A DNA stretch of 64,000 nt from Streptomyces sp. XM4193. Lineage in GTDB: Bacteria > Actinomycetota > Actinomycetes > Streptomycetales > Streptomycetaceae. The stretch is from NCBI RefSeq assembly GCF_023072595.1, contig NZ_JALLGK010000001.1, positions 558,001 through 622,000 on the forward strand, written 5' to 3'. Shown here in pieces: positions 15,538 through 24,207 of this stretch; the stretch's first letter is position 1; each line of letters starts with the position of its first letter. The notes under the pieces were generated by a model that made no database searches, had not been told where the DNA came from, and saw only the letters and a program-made list of their open reading frames with translations. A program made the position numbers and the translations under genes.

Positions 15538-16014
15538 ATGAGACAACCGCTCAGCTCCTCCCCGCGGACCACCGAAGCCCCCGACGAGTCGCGCGACCGC
15601 ATCGCGAGTGTGCTCGACCCGTTCCAGCCGCACGTGCTCTCCGCCTTCCGGGTCGTCGTCGGTCTGCTCTTCGCCTGTCACGGTGCCGCCACCCTCTTCG
15701 ACGTGCTCGGCGGCCCCGCCTCGGGGCAGGGGCCCGCAGTCGCGGAGTGGCCGGGCTGGTGGGCTGCGGCGATCCAACTCGGCGGCGGAATCCTGGTGTT
15801 GGCCGGTGTCTTCACCCGCCCTGCCGCGCTGCTCTGCTCCGGCTCGATGGCCTACGCGTACTTCGTCGAGCACCAGTCGGAGGGGCTGTTCCCGATCGAG
15901 AACGGTGGCAACCTGTCCGCGCTCTACTGCTGGGCCTTCTTCCTGATAGCCGTCTTCGGCCCGGGTCGCTGGACGGTCACCTCCGTGCTGCAACGCGCAC
16001 GTTCCGCCCGCTGA
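15538..16014 (+). CDS. DoxX family membrane protein
   Basis: 158 residues from ATG 15538 (RBS AGGAG, 8 bases upstream). Four membrane helices: AFRVVVGLLFACHGAATLF, AAIQLGGGILVLAGVF, PAALLCSGSMAYAYFV and LYCWAFFLIAVF. This is the DoxX layout, including the short motif HGAATLFD in the first helix. DoxX-family proteins associate with thiol/redox stress systems in actinobacteria but have no settled activity. It has its own leader region and a terminator after it, so it does not look like part of the RiPP operon. Confidence 0.85.
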   Translation: MRQPLSSSPRTTEAPDESRDRIASVLDPFQPHVLSAFRVVVGLLFACHGAATLFDVLGGPASGQGPAVAEWPGWWAAAIQLGGGILVLAGVFTRPAALLCSGSMAYAYFVEHQSEGLFPIENGGNLSALYCWAFFLIAVFGPGRWTVTSVLQRARSAR

Positions 16015-16057
16015 CTCCGGCCGGGACCGCGCCGCAAGGCCCGTGCCCCCACGTCGC

Positions 16058-16099
16058 AAGGCCCGTGTGCCACGCCGATCCGCGTGGCACACGGGCCTT
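16058..16099. terminator. Bidirectional hairpin terminator
   Basis: A perfect 18-bp stem (16058-16075 with 16082-16099) and 6-nt loop between the convergent doxX-like and GNAT genes. Confidence 0.9.
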
Positions 16100-16151
16100 C
16101 GCCGTGAGGCGAGCACGCGGTGGCTCGAAGCGCGGAGACGCCGTGCGGCGC

Positions 16152-16658
16152 TCAGTCGGCCCCGAGCAACTGCCGGGACATGACCAGCTCTTCGATCGTC
16201 CTGTCCTCCAACTGACGTGTGCGCACACCGGAGTTGGCGAAGCCGGCCCTCCGGTACAGGCCCAGTGCGGCCGAGTTGGCCGGAAGAACCGCCAACCTGA
16301 GTGTGTGCGCGCCCTGCTGCCGCGACCAGCGTTCGATCTCGGCGATCAGCAGTTCACCGGTACCGGTGCCCCGGGCGCGCGGCCCCACCCACAGCGACAT
16401 CAGCTCCACCGTGCCCGGCGAATCCGTCGGCATCCCGGCGGCCATGCCGACCCGGACACCGTCCTCGGCGACCGCGGTGACATGGTGCGAGCCCGGCGTC
16501 GCCAGACGGGCGCGCCAGCGGTCGGGCCGATCGCCCTCGCCCTGCCACTGGGCGAGTGTCGTACCGAAGGCGTACGGCGCCTCCGCGAGGGCGGCGAGCC
16601 GCAGCTCGCGCCAGACCGGCCAGTCGTCGACGGTGAGCGTGCGCACTGTGGTGACCAT
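16152..16658 (-). CDS. GNAT family N-acetyltransferase
   Basis: 168 residues from ATG 16658; an ATG three codons upstream (16667) is equally possible. Motif A of the acetyl-CoA site is clear (SLWVGPRARGTGTGELLIAE, the Q/R-x-x-G-x-G/A loop), followed by LRLAVLPANSAALGLYRRAG, the conserved N-A-x-x-L-Y-x-K/R-x-G-F segment. Typical of small-molecule or peptide N-acetyltransferases; substrate unknown. Cytosolic and monocistronic, with a terminator on its 3' side. The open frame continues upstream through tandem repeats, but that region is not coding-like. Confidence 0.85.
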   Translation of the reverse strand: MVTTVRTLTVDDWPVWRELRLAALAEAPYAFGTTLAQWQGEGDRPDRWRARLATPGSHHVTAVAEDGVRVGMAAGMPTDSPGTVELMSLWVGPRARGTGTGELLIAEIERWSRQQGAHTLRLAVLPANSAALGLYRRAGFANSGVRTRQLEDRTIEELVMSRQLLGAD

Positions 16659-16670
16659 GCGCGCCATTCT

Positions 16671-16698
16671 GGCTGGTGGCTGGTGGCTGGTGGCTGGT
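16671..16698. repeat. 7-bp tandem repeat (GGCTGGT x4)
   Basis: Four exact copies of GGCTGGT beginning just upstream of the GNAT start, with degenerate continuation to about 16750. Confidence 0.85.
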
Positions 16699-16774
16699 GG
16701 CTGTGAGCCGGGGCTCGGGTGCCTGGTGCCTGGTGTCTGGTGGCTGTGAGCCGGAGCCGGAGTGCTGGGCTTCG

Positions 16775-16806
16775 ACGCGGGCACGCGGGCACGCGGGCAC
16801 GCGGGT
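16775..16806. repeat. 8-bp tandem repeat (ACGCGGGC x4)
   Basis: Units at 16775, 16783, 16791 and 16799 (the last ends in T) in the space between the divergent GNAT and hydrolase genes. Confidence 0.8.
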
Positions 16807-16917
16807 GCGCGTGAGCCGAGGCTCGGAGCCTCGCCCCGGTGGTGGACCGCCGGCCCGCTGAGCTGCGGCTGCGGCACTCCGAGGGCGACTGTCAGAGGCC
16901 AGGTCTAGCGTGTTCCC

Positions 16918-17637
16918 ATGACGGATTTCGTACTTGTCGCAGGGGCGTGGCTCGGGGCGTCGGCGTGGGACGAGGTGGTGCCGCGGCTGCGCGCCGAGGA
17001 CCACGGGGTGCACCCGCTCTCGCTCTCCGGGCTGGGCGAGAAGCAGGCCGACTCCGCCGATCAGCGCACCCATGTCCGGGACGTCACGGAGGAGGTCGAC
17101 CGGCTGGGCCTGCGCGAGGTGGTGCTCGTCGGTCACAGCTACTCGGGCATCCCGGTCGGTCAGGCCGCCGTGCGGATCGGTGACCGGCTCAAGCGCCTCG
17201 TCCTCGTGGACTCCAACATTCCGGAGGACGGCGAGTCCTTCGTCTCGGCGTGGCCGGACGGCCGGGCGATGGTGGAGGCGGCGATCGCCGACCACGGCGG
17301 GTGCTGGCCGCCGCCCTCTGCCGCGGACTTCGCGCCGGACGGCATGGTCGGCGACCAGGGCCTGTCCGGAGAGCAGCTGGAGCGGCTGATGGCGGACGCG
17401 GTGCCGCACCCCGGCGCCACCCTCACCGGGCCCGCGGTTCTGGAGCGACCGCTCGAAGAGCTGCCGGCCACCTATGTGAAGTGCCTGCTGGACGGCCCCG
17501 ACCCGATGCCGGCCGTCGCCAACCTCCTCGCGGAGGCCGCCGACTGGAGACTCGCCGAGCTCAACACCGGCCACTGGCCGATGTATTCACAGCCCGCCGA
17601 GCTGGCGGAGGTGCTGCTCGAAGCAGCCAAGAGCTGA
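16918..17637 (+). CDS. Alpha/beta-fold hydrolase
   Basis: 239 residues from ATG 16918. The nucleophile elbow is VLVGHSYSG (S74), the final His is H219 in NTGHWPMYSQP, and the acid is probably D192 in CLLDGPDPMP. The opening FVLVAGAWLGASAWDEVVPRL carries the oxyanion-hole residues of the esterase/MhpC-like group. Typical small-ester or C-C bond hydrolase size; substrate unknown. No clear ribosome-binding site precedes the ATG. Cytosolic. Confidence 0.85.
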   Translation: MTDFVLVAGAWLGASAWDEVVPRLRAEDHGVHPLSLSGLGEKQADSADQRTHVRDVTEEVDRLGLREVVLVGHSYSGIPVGQAAVRIGDRLKRLVLVDSNIPEDGESFVSAWPDGRAMVEAAIADHGGCWPPPSAADFAPDGMVGDQGLSGEQLERLMADAVPHPGATLTGPAVLERPLEELPATYVKCLLDGPDPMPAVANLLAEAADWRLAELNTGHWPMYSQPAELAEVLLEAAKS

Positions 17638-17785
17638 GCCCCGGACGGAACGATGCCGACCGGCCCAGCCACAGTGTCCACGCGCCAGCCTCACCGCTGG
17701 TTCAGGGGGTTCTGCGTCCTGCGGCGCCACAGAGGCCCCGTATCAGCATCCACGCTGAAACGGGGCCTGTCTGCGTTAAGACGGC

Positions 17786-17983
17786 CTACAGCGATCCGCC
17801 CTTGACGGCGCTCACGAATTCCTCGAACGCGCCTGCCCCGAAGCGAAGCATCTCCCGCTCGGTGTCCTTGCTGTCGCGCACCGGCACGACTCCGGCGGGC
17901 AGAAGATCACGGCTGAACTCGACACACTGCCCGCCGTTGCCCCCGCTGTAGCTGGACTTGATCCACGTGGTTGCTTCGCTCAC
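17786..17983 (-). CDS. DUF397 domain protein
   Basis: 65 residues from GTG 17983, with AAGGAG 10 bases upstream. The DUF397 signature is complete: WIKSSYSGGNGGQCVEFS, VPVRDSKD and F..F(V)SAVKGG. These small actinobacterial proteins are encoded beside an XRE regulator and act with it as a regulatory pair in development and antibiotic control (BldB/AbaA-orfD-like pairs). Its start overlaps the stop of the tiny frame upstream, and the XRE regulator lies just beyond. Confidence 0.9.
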   Translation of the reverse strand: MSEATTWIKSSYSGGNGGQCVEFSRDLLPAGVVPVRDSKDTEREMLRFGAGAFEEFVSAVKGGSL

Positions 17984-18084
17984 TGTTCGTACTCCTTCAT
18001 GATCCTGGCAACGACGGCCCGGGACTCCTCGGGTGACAACGCATCCGCGCGAAGCCTGTCGTACAGACCTTCCGCGTTCCGCAC
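17980..18084 (-). CDS. Possible 34-residue protein between the XRE and DUF397 genes
   Basis: GTG at 18084, stop overlapping the DUF397 start as GTGA. The text (LYDRLRADALSPEESRAVVARI) is a plausible amphipathic helix and third positions are G/C-rich, unlike a random frame. An upstream in-frame stop at 18133-18135 limits it. The ribosome-binding site (GGGAG) is rather distant. It may be a real coupled peptide or a remnant of a longer gene. Confidence 0.4.
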   Translation of the reverse strand: MRNAEGLYDRLRADALSPEESRAVVARIMKEYEQ

Positions 18085-18147
18085 GTCCGTAGCCGAGCTC
18101 CCTTGCCGGGGTGAGGTGGGGCGCTTTCTGCGTCAGTGCCACAGGGC

Positions 18148-19101
18148 TCAGGCCGTCGCCCGTTGCAGCGCTGCCCGATGTTCTTCGGTCCACGGTGCGC
18201 TGCGAAGATCTTCGGGCAGGCCGTCAAGTCCCGCGCGCAGGTGGTCCGCAGCATCGGCGTGCTGCCCCAGGCCGAGGGCGAAGATCCCCATGTTCAGGCG
18301 GTTGAACGCGGGCGTGAGCCAGTAGGCGGTGTCCGGCGGTGGGAGTGCCGCAGCGGCATCAGTCAGTGCCTCGGCGCGCGCAGCAGTGCGCAGTGCCGCA
18401 TCGCGTTGCCCCAACTCCGCCAATCCTGCGGCAGCTTGCAGGTAGTCGCCGATGCGCTGCGCCGGGTGCGCGCCCGGGGTGTCCGCTGCGGCCCCGAACC
18501 ATCGGGCAATCGCGTGCGGGCGGCCCTGCTGCCGCGCCACATAGCCATGGAAGTTGAGTGCCTGTGCCGCGAGCGTTCCGTTGCCTGCCTCGTCGGCGAG
18601 ATCGAGTGCGTCAGCGAGCCACAGATCTGCATCGCGGTGTGCACCCACCTGCGCGTACATCCATCCGGCGAACTGCGCGCTCTCCGATGCCACTTCCACC
18701 AGCCGCCCCCGGTGCGGACCCCGTGCCTCGCGCAACACCCCAAGCACGGCGTTCGCATGTGCCACAGCGGGCGCCAGGAGCGCGTGGGGGGCGGCATGGT
18801 CGTCCAGCCGCCGGTACGCGCTCAGCACGTCGGCGAGAGCATCGACGGTCGCGCCGTCCAGCCGTGATGGGTTGTTCACCGCCGGCGCCCGGTGGTCTCG
18901 CAGGTCGGCACCCAGCACTCGGCACAAGAGCGGCATCCACTCACGCGGCGTGCGGACTCCGCGTTCCCACCGGCTGACTGTCTGCCGGTCGACTGGTTCG
19001 CCTGCGACACCTGCGGCTCGGCACAGTTCGCGTGCCAACCGACCCTGCGACCACTCAAGGCGGTGCCGTGCCTCGCGGATGCGCTCCCCAACGCTGCTCA
19101 T
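18148..19101 (-). CDS. XRE-family regulator with TPR-like domain
   Basis: 317 residues from ATG 19101 (ATGs at 19110 and 19131 are possible). The N-terminal helix-turn-helix reads GERIREARHRLEWSQGRLAREL with VDRQTVSRWERGVRTPREWM, followed by ~230 residues of Ala-rich helical repeats (FAGWMYAQVGAHRDADLWLADAL, ALNFHGYVARQQGRP), as in the TPR-containing XRE regulators common in Streptomyces. Paired with the DUF397 gene downstream on the same strand and divergent from two small genes. Binding peptide or partner-protein signals through the TPR part is inferred from family knowledge. Confidence 0.85.
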   Translation of the reverse strand: MSSVGERIREARHRLEWSQGRLARELCRAAGVAGEPVDRQTVSRWERGVRTPREWMPLLCRVLGADLRDHRAPAVNNPSRLDGATVDALADVLSAYRRLDDHAAPHALLAPAVAHANAVLGVLREARGPHRGRLVEVASESAQFAGWMYAQVGAHRDADLWLADALDLADEAGNGTLAAQALNFHGYVARQQGRPHAIARWFGAAADTPGAHPAQRIGDYLQAAAGLAELGQRDAALRTAARAEALTDAAAALPPPDTAYWLTPAFNRLNMGIFALGLGQHADAADHLRAGLDGLPEDLRSAPWTEEHRAALQRATA

Positions 19102-19177
19102 GATGCCCATTCTGGCCCACAACGGGCCCACAGGGGGCCGCTAGTAGTCGACCGGTTACCGTCCGACGCTGGTAAGC

Positions 19178-19372
19178 ATGGAGAATCCATCTGAGCAGTC
19201 CCTGGGAGACCGCTTCGCAGCGCTTCCCATCACCATCGCCTTCCCGCCGTGCAAGTGCGGCACCCCGAGGTGCCCCGACGCACCGCCGGCGCCGCAGGGC
19301 GATGACGCTGCCGCAGGTGATGCCGCAGTGGCCTACTTGACGGAGTGGCGACGTGGCCGGAGCAAGCCATGA
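19178..19372 (+). CDS. Small Cys-containing hypothetical protein
   Basis: 64 residues from ATG 19178. It has a FPPCKCGTPRCPD segment (C-x-C-x4-C) that could bind a metal, and an Ala/Asp-rich C-terminus. Divergent from the XRE gene and overlapping the next tiny gene by ATGA, so probably co-translated with it. Not a family I recognise. Confidence 0.55.
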   Translation: MENPSEQSLGDRFAALPITIAFPPCKCGTPRCPDAPPAPQGDDAAAGDAAVAYLTEWRRGRSKP

Positions 19373-19482
19373 GGCGCACCTTCCGCGCCGGTGGTCGCCT
19401 TGCCGGCCCGCTCTTCGCCGTAGCGACGTGGGGCACCACGGCGGCATTCCTGCTTCTGGTGGCTACGGGGCACATCTGGTGA
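19369..19482 (+). CDS. 37-residue single-helix membrane protein
   Basis: Starts in the ATGA overlap with the previous gene. A basic N-terminus (MRRTFRAGGR) is followed by one hydrophobic helix (LFAVATWGTTAAFLLLVATG), giving a signal-anchor layout. Its stop overlaps a GTG (GTGA, 19479) that opens the frame of the next large gene. Function unknown. Confidence 0.5.
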   Translation: MRRTFRAGGRLAGPLFAVATWGTTAAFLLLVATGHIW

Positions 19483-19661
19483 GCGCAGCCGCAGGCACCT
19501 GTCCCGGACCACACCGAGTCTGCGAGTGCACTCGGCGGTCCGATGCGCCGTGCCGATGCCGGGGCAAGGGGATCTACTGCCCGCACGGTCGCCGTTGCGC
19601 TGGTGGCGGACCGGGGACGCCCATCATCGGGCTGGGGTGTCCACCGTGGCACGCTGGAGGG

Positions 19662-21515
19662 ATGAGCAAGCGATCGCGCGTGCGCGCCCCTGAGCTGCAA
19701 GGACGAGCCTGGATCAACACCGGTGGCAAGGAGCTGTCGCTCGCCGAGCTGCGCGGTCGCGTGGTGCTGCTCGACTTCTGGACCTTCTGCTGCGTGAACT
19801 GCCTCCATGTCCTGGACGAGCTGCGGGAGTTGGAGGAGGCGCACCGGGACTCGCTGGTGATCGTCGGGGTGCACTCGCCCAAGTTCGTCCACGAGGCCGA
19901 GCCCCGCGCGGTGCTCGACGCGGTCGAGCGGTACGAGGTGCACCACCCGGTCCTGGACGATCCCGAGCTGGCCACCTGGAAGCAGTACGCGGTCCGCGCC
20001 TGGCCCACGCTGGTGGTGATCGACCCCGAGGGGTACGTGGTGGCGCAGCACGCGGGCGAGGGCCATGCGCACGCGATCGCGGCCCTGGTCGAGGAGCTGG
20101 TCGCCGAGCACGGCGCCAAGGGGACCCTGCGGCGCGGCGAGGGCCCGTACGTACCGCCGGAGCCGGAGGCGACCGATCTGCGCTTTCCCGGCAAGGTGCT
20201 GCGGCTGCCCAGCGGCACCTTCCTGGTCAGCGACACCACCCGGCACGAGCTGGTGGAGCTGGCGGCGGACGGTGAGCGCGTACTGCGGCGGATCGGCGGG
20301 GGCGAGCGCGGGCTGGTCGACGGCCCGCCGAGCGCGGCGCGGTTCAGCGAGCCGCAGGGCATGGCGCTGCTGCCGGACGGCCGGGTCGCGGTCGCCGACA
20401 CCGTCAACCACGCGCTGCGCGCCTTCGATCCGGTGACCGGCACGACCGAGACGCTGGCCGGCACCGGGGAGCAGTGGTGGCAGGGCGACGCGACCCGGGG
20501 GCCGGGGCACGAGGTGGCGCTCTCCTCGCCGTGGGACGTGGCCTGGTTCGACGGGCTGCTGTGGATCGCGATGGCCGGTGTCCACCAGCTGTGGACGTAC
20601 GACCCGGACTCCGGCCGGGTGGCGGTCGCGGCCGGCACCACCAACGAGGGTCTGGTGGACGGGCCCGCCGACCAGGCGTGGTTCGCTCAGCCCTCCGGGC
20701 TCGCGGCCTCGGCCGAGCGGCTGTGGGTCGCCGACTCCGAGACCTCGGCACTGCGGTGGGTGGAGCGCGAGGGCGAGGGGTACCGGGTGCGCACGGCCGT
20801 CGGTACGGGTCTGTTCGACTTCGGCCACCGGGACGGACCGGCCGAACAGGCCCTGTTCCAGCACCCGTTGGGCGTGACGGTGCTGCCCGACGGTTCGGTG
20901 GCCGTCGCCGACACGTACAACCACGCGCTGCGTCGCTACGATCCGGTCTCCGGCGAAGTGACCACGCTGGCAACGGACTTGAGGGAGCTCTCGGACGCGG
21001 TGCTCGGCACCGCGCACGGCGACGAACCGGGTGGTGACGAGATTCTGGTCGTCGAGTCCGCCCGTCACCGGTTGACCCGGCTGCGGCTCCCGGAGGAGGC
21101 CGTACGGGTCGCGGAGGTGGCCCATCGCACCCAGCGGGAAGCGACCGAAGTCGCCCCGGGCGAGGTGGAGTTGGACATCGTCTTCCAGGCTCCGGCCGGG
21201 CAGAAGCTGGACGACCGCTACGGCCCGTCGACCCGCCTGCTGGTCTCCGCCACCCCGCCCGAGCTGCTCGCCGACGGCGAGGGGCAGGGCACCGAGCTGC
21301 GTCGCACGGTGCGGCTCGCGGAGGGCGTCACCGAGGGCGTGCTCCACGTCTCGGCGATGGCCGCCTCCTGCGACGACGACCCGGCGAACGAGTACCCGGC
21401 CTGCCACATGCACCAGCAGGACTGGGGCGTACCGGTACGGGTGACCGACGCCGGACGCTCACGCCTCGCACTGGTGCTCGCCGGCCTGGACGAGTCCGCG
21501 GGCGGCCCCGCGTAG
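19662..21515 (+). CDS. Thioredoxin-fold NHL-repeat protein (NHLRC2-like)
   Basis: 617 residues from ATG 19662 with GGAGG just upstream. The N-terminal domain (about 10-150) is TlpA/thioredoxin-like with active site FWTFCCVNCLHV (C44-V-N-C47) and the cis-Pro strand RAWPTLVVID. Residues ~165-480 form NHL beta-propeller blades (PQGMALLPDGRVAVADTVNH, HPLGVTVLPDGSVAVADTYN), and the C-terminus is a beta-rich domain with CHMHQQDWGVPV. No signal peptide is seen, so it is probably cytosolic. NHLRC2-type proteins occur widely but lack an assigned reaction. The frame stays open upstream to GTG 19479 across a Cys-rich stretch, which I do not include. Confidence 0.88.
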   Translation: MSKRSRVRAPELQGRAWINTGGKELSLAELRGRVVLLDFWTFCCVNCLHVLDELRELEEAHRDSLVIVGVHSPKFVHEAEPRAVLDAVERYEVHHPVLDDPELATWKQYAVRAWPTLVVIDPEGYVVAQHAGEGHAHAIAALVEELVAEHGAKGTLRRGEGPYVPPEPEATDLRFPGKVLRLPSGTFLVSDTTRHELVELAADGERVLRRIGGGERGLVDGPPSAARFSEPQGMALLPDGRVAVADTVNHALRAFDPVTGTTETLAGTGEQWWQGDATRGPGHEVALSSPWDVAWFDGLLWIAMAGVHQLWTYDPDSGRVAVAAGTTNEGLVDGPADQAWFAQPSGLAASAERLWVADSETSALRWVEREGEGYRVRTAVGTGLFDFGHRDGPAEQALFQHPLGVTVLPDGSVAVADTYNHALRRYDPVSGEVTTLATDLRELSDAVLGTAHGDEPGGDEILVVESARHRLTRLRLPEEAVRVAEVAHRTQREATEVAPGEVELDIVFQAPAGQKLDDRYGPSTRLLVSATPPELLADGEGQGTELRRTVRLAEGVTEGVLHVSAMAASCDDDPANEYPACHMHQQDWGVPVRVTDAGRSRLALVLAGLDESAGGPA

Positions 21516-21662
21516 CGACGGGCGGAGCCGGGGTGCCGGTACGGCGGGCGTACGGGCACACGGCGTACGGGCACCCCGGCGTACGCGCCCGTGCCCGTGG
21601 GCGGGCCGGGTGCGGCTCGGCGGGCGTACGCCCTGGAACCCAAGACCCGCAGGTGGGCCCGG

Positions 21663-22097
21663 TCAGTTGCGCGGGACGGCGTTGGTGAGCGCGTGGCGCA
21701 GGCTCCGCAGGCGGGGACCCGGGATCTCGACCCGCCGCAGCGCGTCCAGTGCCCCGTCCCACGCCTCGGTCCGGGACATCCCCTTCAGCCAGCCCGCGTA
21801 GGCCACCTGGTCACGTGCGGTGAGGCCGGGGACGGTGGTCAGGTGCTGCGGCATCCAGGCGACGCGCCTGCGGTACTCGCGCAGCGTCCGGCGGTCGTCG
21901 GTCCGCATCCTCCGGTACCCCACCTGGCCCGAGACGGGCAGCAGCGCGGAGGCGCCGAGCCCCAACACCGTGCTCTTTCCTGCCCCGTTGGGGCCCAGGA
22001 AGACGGTACGGCCGGTGGGGAGGTCGCAGTCGAGATCGCGCAGCACCGGGTGCTTGCGCCGGTACCCGAAGGTGCAGGACGAGAACCTCAGCGGCAT
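21663..22097 (-). pseudogene. Truncated ABC transporter ATP-binding protein
   Basis: 144 residues from ATG 22097. The front of an ABC ATPase is intact: A-loop region YRRKHPVLRDL, Walker A FLGPNGAGKSTVLG and Q-loop VAWMPQHLT. The signature LSGGQ, Walker B and H-loop are absent: the frame ends ~45 residues after the Q-loop in SLRHALTNAVPRN, and no remaining domain is found downstream on this strand. An ABC ATPase without these motifs cannot hydrolyse ATP. No permease gene is adjacent. A remnant of a deleted transporter is the simplest view. Confidence 0.75.
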
Positions 22098-22393
22098 GTG
22101 TGCTCCTCGCGCACGGGGGCGGGGGCGGGCGCACCCGGCCCCCGCCCCCGCCGACGACGTCTCGGTGAGCGACCACGACCCTCCACCCGGACGGGGAGCG
22201 GCTCTCCGGTCCGGCCGCGGGCCGACCGAAGCAGATCGCGGTGCCCGGGACGCGGCGAGCCGGTCGCCCTCCGAGGCTCCGGCCCCGCGTGCTGTGAAAG
22301 TCTTCCGGCGCAGGTGTCAGGCAGGAGAAGGGCTCCCCGTGAACACGTCCGCACCGGACTCACCTTGAATCCGTTGATCGTACAGGCGACGGT

Positions 22394-23137
22394 GTGCGCG
22401 TGAGTTCGAACCCGCACGTCCCGCGGTTGCGGCCGCGTCCCGCCCCACGAGGCGGCCCCGGCCCCGCCGTTCGGCGTTCCGGAACGTTGTGGTGGGCCGG
22501 TGTCGTGCTGGTCGTCGCCGCTGTCGGGTACGTCCTGTGCGAGGCGCTGGCGGCGTCGCGGTTTCCCGGCTACAGCTATGCGCACCACTACATCAGCGAT
22601 CTGGGCGTTCCGTACGAGAGCGAGGAGGGCCGGGGCTTCCGCTCGGGGGCCGCGCTCCTGATGAACCTGGCGTTCGTCGGACAGGGCGTACTGCTGCTGC
22701 TCGGGGTGGTGTTGCTGCTCCGGGGGGCGCGGGGCGTGCCGCGTGCGCCGCTCCTCGGACCGGGAGTGCTGTACGCGGCGGGGATGCTGCTCGTCGGTGC
22801 GGTCCACGCCGGACCGCGCGAGGCCGCGGACGGGACGAGCCTGCCGCACGCCGTCGGGGCCGGCGCGGCGATCGTGTGCGGCAACGTGTTGGCGATCGTG
22901 GCCGCCCGGGCGTCCGGACGGTTCGGCGCCGGGCGGCGGTACCGGTGCGCGAGTGCCGCGCTCGGCGTGCTCGGGCTGCTGAGTCTGGTCATGTTCGTTG
23001 CGGACAGCGGCAGTTCGGCGTTCCACCTCCTCCCCGACGGGGTCTGGGAGCGGCTCGCCGTCTACCCGATCACCGCCTGGGAGCTGCTGACCGGTTGCAC
23101 GCTGCTGCTCACCGCCCGCCGACACCCTTCGGCGTGA
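22394..23137 (+). CDS. DUF998 family membrane protein
   Basis: 247 residues from GTG 22394 (GTG 22400 is the alternative). Six membrane helices; after helix 1 is the DUF998 mark YSYAHHYISDLG, then FVGQGVLLLLGVVLLLRG, and a late LAVYPITAWELLTG. DUF998 proteins are multipass proteins of unknown activity. Monocistronic; the ~300 bases before it hold no gene. Confidence 0.85.
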   Translation: MRVSSNPHVPRLRPRPAPRGGPGPAVRRSGTLWWAGVVLVVAAVGYVLCEALAASRFPGYSYAHHYISDLGVPYESEEGRGFRSGAALLMNLAFVGQGVLLLLGVVLLLRGARGVPRAPLLGPGVLYAAGMLLVGAVHAGPREAADGTSLPHAVGAGAAIVCGNVLAIVAARASGRFGAGRRYRCASAALGVLGLLSLVMFVADSGSSAFHLLPDGVWERLAVYPITAWELLTGCTLLLTARRHPSA

Positions 23138-23350
23138 AGCCGGGCCGTGTGCGTACTGAGTCACCGCTCCGTGCGTCGGGCGTGACGCAGCTTGAGCGTG
23201 GGACGTGACGTGGTCCTGTGCGTGGGGCGGCAGGCCGGGCCGTGGGCGTACTGCGCCGCCGCGACTCCCCCGAGGTCGCGGCGGCGCAGAGTGTGCGGAG
23301 CCGGTGCGGTCGTGTTCCGGGGCGCCCCTCACCGGGCCCCGGTCGCCGTC

Positions 23351-23848
23351 TCAGTAGGTGCGGCAGCTGCTCACCGGGTTGTTCGGGTCGTCCTTGATCG
23401 CCCGCCACTTGGTCTTGGCGTTGGTGTTCGGGCCGAACCGGCCGTCGGCGGTGACGCCCATCTTCTTCTGGGCGTTCTTCAGAGCGACGGTCGTTCTGGG
23501 GCCCCAGATGCCGTCCACGTCGATGCTCTGCGAGTAGCAGAACTTCAGCGCGTTCTGGAGCGCGGTCACATGCTTGCCGCCCGCGCCCTGGCCCATGGTG
23601 CAGCCGCGGTTGCCGTTGCTGTCGACCGGCAGCGTGTAGACGTAGCCGTTCTTGCGGAACGTCTTGCTGGTGGTGCAGTAGCCGGCGGCCTTGGTCGAGA
23701 CCTCGGCGGGGACGGTGCGCACCTGGCCGACGCGGTCGCCCTGCTCCTGAGCGGCCGGAGCGGTGGCGTGGCTGACGCCGACGAAGCTCGTGATGGCCAG
23801 CGCGCTCGTGCCGGCCGCGGCGAGGATTCTGGTGGTCGTCTTCTGCAT
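23351..23848 (-). CDS. Secreted peptidoglycan-binding-like protein
   Basis: 165 residues from ATG 23848 (RBS GAGGAGAG). A Sec signal peptide (MQKTTTRILAAAGTSALAI, cleavage probably after SHATA) is followed by a short linker and a peptidoglycan-binding-1 helical domain: HVTALQNALKFCYSQSIDVD, GIWGPRTTVALKNAQKKMGV and DGRFGPNT. Four Cys in the mature part could form disulfides. Expected to bind cell wall outside the cell; no catalytic domain is present. Divergent from the membrane XRE/peptidoglycan-binding gene at 24208, suggesting a shared cell-wall theme. Confidence 0.85.
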   Translation of the reverse strand: MQKTTTRILAAAGTSALAITSFVGVSHATAPAAQEQGDRVGQVRTVPAEVSTKAAGYCTTSKTFRKNGYVYTLPVDSNGNRGCTMGQGAGGKHVTALQNALKFCYSQSIDVDGIWGPRTTVALKNAQKKMGVTADGRFGPNTNAKTKWRAIKDDPNNPVSSCRTY

Positions 23849-24207
23849 GTGTCTCTCCTCGGAGTGAGTGTTCCCCCTGCGCCGAATGGCGGTGCGTCCG
23901 TCCGGGTACGCAGTTGCTGATGCACCTCGGCGGAAGCTGCCCTTCCGGCAACACCTGTTCGCTTTCCGGTGGTTGAACCGGCGGCGGTCGGTGCGCAACT
24001 CACGATGGCCTCGCCGTCGGTTGTCTGGCCAGCTGGGCAGGGCCGCTGAGACAATGTTGGGGCGTCCCAGGGCCTGACCTGCGGTTTTGTCAGGAGGGAA
24101 GGGGCGTTCGCGGGATGTGTCAGGGCCCTTCGCCGGTCCTGCGCGCTCCGCGGAACACGGAAGCGGGGGGAACTGCTTCCGGACAACGGACCACTAGGGG
24201 TGGGGAC
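23849..24207. other. Divergent intergenic region, 359 bases
   Basis: It separates the secreted peptidoglycan-binding gene from the XRE gene. It includes moderately A/T-rich stretches and a small inverted repeat (CCTGAC...GTCAGG near 24071-24095). No convincing gene or riboswitch fold was recognised. Confidence 0.5.

Noticed and set aside
15538..16014. DoxX protein as a member of the RiPP operon
   Set aside because: A 376-base gap with its own A/T-rich leader separates it, and DoxX has no role in RiPP maturation.
19479..19661. Separate Cys-rich small gene
   Set aside because: The frame has no stop before the NHL gene, so it cannot be an independent gene as the sequence stands.
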